Assembly: GCA_016302095.1 (NCBI GenBank)
Contig: JAEDOE010000029.1
Span: forward strand, 1 to 9,344
Direction: 5' to 3'
Length of the DNA stretch: 9,344 bases
Origin: Anaerovibrio sp.
Lineage (GTDB): Bacteria; Bacillota; Negativicutes; Selenomonadales; Selenomonadaceae
The notes under the pieces were generated by a model that saw only the letters and a program-made list of their open reading frames with translations, was not told the origin of the DNA and did no database searches. The position numbers were made by a program, and so were the translations under genes. Within the stretch, counting starts at the first letter, position 1, and the number at the start of each line of letters is the position of its first letter. Below are positions 7,347 to 9,344 of this stretch, one piece after another.

Positions 7347-7988
7347 ATGGAAACGGAAATATTGCGGATAAGTGATGTAGTTAGGCAGCAGAGGGAGATA
7401 GCCCGGGCGGCGGAGCTTTTGCGGCAGGGGCAGCTGGTGGCATTTCCTACGGAAACTGTCTATGGCATCGGGGCACTGGGGCTGGACATGGCAGCTGTGG
7501 AAGCCCTGTATGAGGCGAAAAACCGCCCTGCCAGCAAGGCTTTTTCCCTGCAGGTGGCGGATGTGAGCATGGTGCCTCAGGTGGCGGCCTATGTGCCCAG
7601 GTCTGCCAGGCTGCTGATGGAGAAATTCTGCCCGGGGCCCATCACGGTGGTGCTGCCCAAGGCTTCCGCTGTGCCCTATAAGGTGACAGGAGGCCGTGAT
7701 ACGGTGGGAGTCCGCATACCGGCACATCCTGTGGCTCTGGCATTATTGCAGGCTGTGGGGAAGCCTCTGGCTGTGCCCAGTGCCAATATTTCCGGCCATA
7801 CCAGCCCATTATCTGCCAACGATGTGTATGCTGATATGGCTGGCAGGCTGCCCTTGATACTGGACGGTGGTACATGTCCTGTAGGTGTTGAGTCTACTAT
7901 TGTGGATTGCACCGGCAGCAAAATAAAAATCCTGCGGCATGGTGCTATCAGCGAGGCTGAGATTCAGGCTGCGATACAGGCGGTATAG
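7347..7988 (+). CDS. tsaC: L-threonylcarbamoyladenylate synthase (short TsaC/YrdC type)
   Basis: Makes threonylcarbamoyl-AMP from threonine, bicarbonate and ATP, the first step of t6A formation at position 37 of ANN-decoding tRNAs. At 213 residues it is the single-domain form without the Sua5 extension. Motifs: FPTETVYGIG (33-42), KNRP (58-61, with the KxR basic pair), FCPGPIT (94-100), VGVRIP (120-125), PSANISG (144-150), GVESTIVD (180-187) and ILRHGAIS (195-202). The ATG follows GAGGTGA (7332-7338) by 8 nt. A 74-bp gap from prmC has no terminator, so it likely shares the operon. The last 12 codons lie in a 51-bp unit duplicated just downstream (see repeat), so the C terminus may have been longer in an ancestor. 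Confidence 0.94.
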   Translation: METEILRISDVVRQQREIARAAELLRQGQLVAFPTETVYGIGALGLDMAAVEALYEAKNRPASKAFSLQVADVSMVPQVAAYVPRSARLLMEKFCPGPITVVLPKASAVPYKVTGGRDTVGVRIPAHPVALALLQAVGKPLAVPSANISGHTSPLSANDVYADMAGRLPLILDGGTCPVGVESTIVDCTGSKIKILRHGAISEAEIQAAIQAV

Positions 7989-8051
7989 TTCCATATTATT
8001 AGCCAGGCTGAAATCCGGGCGGCAATATAGGCAGTATATTTCTATATTATT
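7950..8051 (+). repeat. Diverged 51-bp tandem duplication spanning the tsaC stop codon
   Basis: Units 7950-8000 and 8001-8051 abut exactly and agree at 41 of 51 bases. The first holds tsaC codons 202-213, the TAG stop and 12 bases beyond. The second, in the same frame, reads SQAEIRAAI, then TAG at 8028-8030 where unit 1 has CAG, then AVYFYII. The unit is 17 codons long. Of eight differing aligned codons before the first stop, five are synonymous. Confidence 0.8.
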
Positions 8052-8062
8052 TTGGCTAAATG

Positions 8063-8125
8063 AAAAGAGGGCGGCTATCACAGGCTCCGGGCTTTGCGGA
8101 GCGGGTGATAATGCCGCCCTCTTTT
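8063..8125. terminator. Large three-part hairpin, bidirectional terminator
   Basis: AAAAGAGGGCGGC (8063-8075) pairs perfectly with GCCGCCCTCTTTT (8113-8125), 13 bp. Then TATCAC (8076-8081) pairs with GTGATA (8105-8110) past an AT bulge, and GCTCCG (8084-8089) with CGGAGC (8097-8102) around a 7-nt loop: about 25 pairs in all. The outer A4/T4 ends provide a U tract in both directions. It lies between the convergent tsaC and the small double-glycine protein gene, 22 bp past the stop of the latter. Confidence 0.9.
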
Positions 8126-8146
8126 GTTTTGTTAATACTGTTTAGT

Positions 8147-8443
8147 TCAATTCATCCATATAACATCCATCTGAGGATTTCTTGCTTTTCTCTTGGCAAT
8201 AATGGCATCAACCTTATCAGGTGAAACGCCGCGCGTACTGCCGGCGCAGATAGAAACGCTCATGGAGGAAACAGAACCGCCTGCCAGCAGTTTTTTGAAG
8301 GCGTCAATATTTCCTTCGCCGGAAACGTAGAACATATCCACTTTGCCGTCCTCGCGCTTTTTCAGGAAGGTAGCAGCGGCACCGCCTGTTACCATATCCA
8401 GCTCATCATCGTTCAGCATAGCATTTTTCTTTTCCATAGTCAT
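8147..8443 (-). CDS. Small protein with double-glycine export leader, unknown function
   Basis: 98 residues. The N terminus MTMEKKNAMLNDDELDMVTGG fits the leader consensus of peptides cut and exported by peptidase-domain ABC transporters: L at -12, E at -8, L at -7, V at -4 and GG at -2/-1 (residues 20-21). Cutting there would leave 77 residues beginning AAATFLKKRE, charged, with one Cys (C66), no transmembrane segment and a second LLAGG at 53-57. That is larger and more hydrophilic than a typical class II bacteriocin, so it could be a bacteriocin-like peptide, a RiPP precursor, a signal or another secreted small protein. The first ATG is chosen because AAAGAGG (8458-8452) lies 8 nt upstream. 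No transporter, immunity or modifying enzyme gene is in the window. The leader call is strong; the function is unknown. Confidence 0.82.
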   Translation of the reverse strand: MTMEKKNAMLNDDELDMVTGGAAATFLKKREDGKVDMFYVSGEGNIDAFKKLLAGGSVSSMSVSICAGSTRGVSPDKVDAIIAKRKARNPQMDVIWMN

Positions 8444-8513
8444 TTTAATCGCCTCTTTCTTTGTTTTTAGCTATTTGTTTATTTGCTTGATTGTTGTTTT
8501 CTTGTCTTTGTCC

Positions 8514-8544
8514 TTTATACGCAGCAGGGAGGCTTTCATTACAA
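8514..8544 (-). promoter_or_regulatory. Possible promoter of the double-glycine protein gene
   Basis: On the - strand TTGTAA (8544-8539), a 19-nt spacer and TATAAA (8519-8514) lie about 70 bp before the start codon, downstream of the leftward terminator at 8561-8590. The spacer is longer than ideal. Expected leader about 65 nt, A-rich. Confidence 0.4.
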
Positions 8545-8560
8545 AAAAAGAAAAAATTAT

Positions 8561-8590
8561 AAAAAAATCCTGCAACATCACATTGCAGGA
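8561..8590 (-). terminator. Leftward intrinsic terminator
   Basis: TCCTGCAA (8568-8575) pairs with TTGCAGGA (8583-8590) across a 7-nt loop. Read leftward the stem is followed by seven T residues (8567-8561) and more T-rich sequence, a classic terminator on the - strand. It would end the leftward RNA starting near 8776 before it reaches the double-glycine gene, unless it acts as an attenuator. Confidence 0.8.
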
Positions 8591-8611
8591 CACAAACATA
8601 TTTGCTATAAT
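8583..8611 (+). promoter_or_regulatory. Rightward promoter at the left arm of the inverted-repeat element
   Basis: TTGCAG (8583-8588), a 17-nt spacer and perfect TATAAT (8606-8611). Transcription should start at about 8617-8619, at the outer edge of the left arm. The -35 hexamer lies inside the 3' stem strand of the leftward terminator. Confidence 0.65.
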
Positions 8612-8615
8612 AAAA

Positions 8616-8772
8616 AAGGTGCTACCATAACGGTAGGCGGTTAGCCCTCCTGAACACGATAATGATAGGCAAAGACATTAACGAAAAACAGAAGTAACCG
8701 CCGAAACACCCAAAGAAAGCGGTTATTTCTTGACTGACATCTTGGGGGCTAACCGTCTACTGGTAGCACTTT
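8616..8772. repeat. 157-bp element with long imperfect inverted-repeat arms and a central hairpin
   Basis: The outer arm 8616-8627 (AAGGTGCTACCA) pairs with 8761-8772, one G-U. After a 5-nt bulge (8628-8632), 8633-8647 (GTAGGCGGTTAGCCC) pairs with 8746-8760, one G-U: about 27 pairs in total. Inside, 8691-8701 pairs with 8719-8729 (GAAGTAACCGC against GCGGTTATTTC, one G-U) around a 17-nt loop. Near-identical 10-mers flank the element: CTATAATAAA (8605-8614) and CTATTATAAA (8781-8790). Each end carries an inward promoter. The only frames inside are tiny: a startless + frame ending LALLNTIMIGKDINEKQK, and an 18-codon - frame at 8678-8622. It could be a type I toxin-antitoxin remnant, a regulatory RNA pair or a small palindromic mobile element. 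Confidence 0.75.
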
Positions 8773-8782
8773 CTCTATATCT

Positions 8783-8811
8783 ATTATAAAGACGGGGTTT
8801 TATTTTGGCAA
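8783..8811 (-). promoter_or_regulatory. Leftward promoter at the right arm of the inverted-repeat element
   Basis: On the - strand TTGCCA (8811-8806), a 17-nt spacer and perfect TATAAT (8788-8783). Predicted start near 8776, just outside the right arm. It mirrors the rightward promoter at the other end and lies immediately upstream of the metalloprotease gene on the opposite strand. Confidence 0.65.
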
Positions 8812-8832
8812 GGGGATTTTGAGGTGGTTGGC

Positions 8833-9344
8833 ATGAGGGCTATGAGATTGCTGCACAGGGTGCTGGCAGGGTTGATAATCTGTATATTTTTGCTGCCTGT
8901 GGCGTATTGCCGGGCAGGGGAAAGGGAAGAAGCGGCTATCAGGTATTTTACGGCGGAGCCTGCCGGGCGGTACTATATGTATTCCTTTCTGCGTGAGAAA
9001 CTGAAGGGAGAGGAAGCTTTGCCGGAGGAGGAAGACAGGGTACGGCGGGTGCTGGAGAAGCTGATAACAGCGGCAATTAGCGTACATGAATTTTCAGCGA
9101 GTGGGGAGAGCTGGCAATTGGATAGCGAACCCTGGGTGCTGGTGACGCCTGATGAGAAGTTTAATGCCTATGCTTTGCCGGGAGGAATTTTTGTGGTAAA
9201 TCGAGGCGTGCTGAATATTTTGTCTGATGATGAGCTGGCGGTTATTTTGGCTCATGAGCTGGGGCATCAGGTACTGGGGCATCCTGTGGCAGCCATGAAG
9301 CGTTCTCCCCTGGCATGCCGTTACCTGCGCCGGGCGGCAAAGGA
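8833..9344 (+). CDS. Secreted M48-family zinc metalloprotease (3' end outside window)
   Basis: 170 codons are visible and the frame is open at the window edge. The N terminus MRAMRLLHRVLAGLIICIFLLPVAYCRAGE is a signal peptide, with positive charges, a hydrophobic core of about 15 residues and probable cleavage near residue 28. There is no good lipobox although a Cys sits at 26. The M48 hallmarks follow: FNAYALPGGIFVVNRGVL (110-127), then SDDELAVILAHELGHQVLGH (131-150) with the HExxH zinc site at 141-145. Relatives include periplasmic quality-control proteases of the YggG/BepA/LoiP type and often degrade misfolded envelope proteins; the third zinc ligand would lie beyond the window. The ATG has GAGGTG (8821-8826) 6 nt upstream. 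Its promoter is unclear: either the 8583-8611 promoter reading through the inverted-repeat element, or a weak TATAAA at 8785-8790. Confidence 0.88.
   Translation, partial: MRAMRLLHRVLAGLIICIFLLPVAYCRAGEREEAAIRYFTAEPAGRYYMYSFLREKLKGEEALPEEEDRVRRVLEKLITAAISVHEFSASGESWQLDSEPWVLVTPDEKFNAYALPGGIFVVNRGVLNILSDDELAVILAHELGHQVLGHPVAAMKRSPLACRYLRRAAK

Larger units (their letters stand above)
8562..8776 (-). ncRNA. Predicted leftward small RNA across the inverted-repeat element
   Basis: The promoter at 8811-8783 and the terminator at 8590-8561 bracket a predicted transcript of about 215 nt with no credible coding frame (longest with ATG: 18 codons, MSLPIIIVFRR at its start, no binding site). It would be complementary to any rightward RNA from the 8583-8611 promoter. 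The ends are inferred from promoter and terminator positions only. Confidence 0.42.

Noticed and set aside
7809..8081. A 90-codon - strand frame with an internally repeated sequence
   Set aside because: The repetition is just the reverse reading of the 51-bp tandem duplication; no binding site or family match.
8833..8920. Lipoprotein signal on the metalloprotease
   Set aside because: The residues before Cys26 (PVAY) do not fit a lipobox; an ordinary signal peptide is more likely.
1..9344. CRISPR array, tRNA, rRNA or insertion sequence
   Set aside because: No regularly spaced repeats, cloverleaf, rRNA segment or transposase frame was seen on either strand.

Overview
The window reads as a chromosomal segment of a low-to-moderate GC, Gram-positive-lineage bacterium (Bacillota). 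The gene content and the order rpmE - DUF1385 - prfA - prmC - tsaC, together with a C-terminal-type FeoA joined to FeoB and the protein sequences themselves, suggest the Negativicutes (a Selenomonas-like organism). That placement is inference from memory of families, not a search result.

Layout, left to right. Positions 1-2205 (+) hold most of a ferrous iron transporter whose frame runs in from the window edge and looks like a FeoA-FeoB fusion. It converges on a divergent ClpX-type unfoldase gene (2327-3613, -), and the two share a hairpin terminator. A divergent intergenic region (3614-3892) holds the clpX promoter (-), a strong rpmE promoter (+) and a folded rpmE leader whose 3' stem strand abuts the Shine-Dalgarno. 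After rpmE (ribosomal protein L31) and its terminator comes an apparent operon: a DUF1385/YqhQ-family membrane protein, release factor 1 (prfA), the methyltransferase that modifies release factors (prmC), and threonylcarbamoyl-AMP synthase (tsaC). These are translation-related housekeeping genes; prfA and prmC are one base apart and work on the same molecule. The operon closes with a diverged 51-bp tandem duplication of the tsaC 3' end and a large two-way hairpin terminator.

The right end is more accessory in character. A 98-residue protein on the - strand has a textbook double-glycine export leader but no transporter or modification gene beside it. Upstream of it a 389-bp gene-free stretch holds a 157-bp element: long imperfect inverted repeat arms, each preceded by its own good promoter (both with 17-nt spacers) pointing inward, plus a central hairpin and a leftward terminator. 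This should give two complementary small RNAs with similar 5' ends, a layout like that of type I toxin-antitoxin loci, although no convincing toxin frame is visible. The window ends inside a secreted M48-type zinc metalloprotease gene.

The strongest candidates for something undescribed are the inverted-repeat double-promoter element (8583-8811), the orphan double-glycine protein (8147-8443), the rpmE leader (3762-3892) and the divergent stand-alone ClpX.
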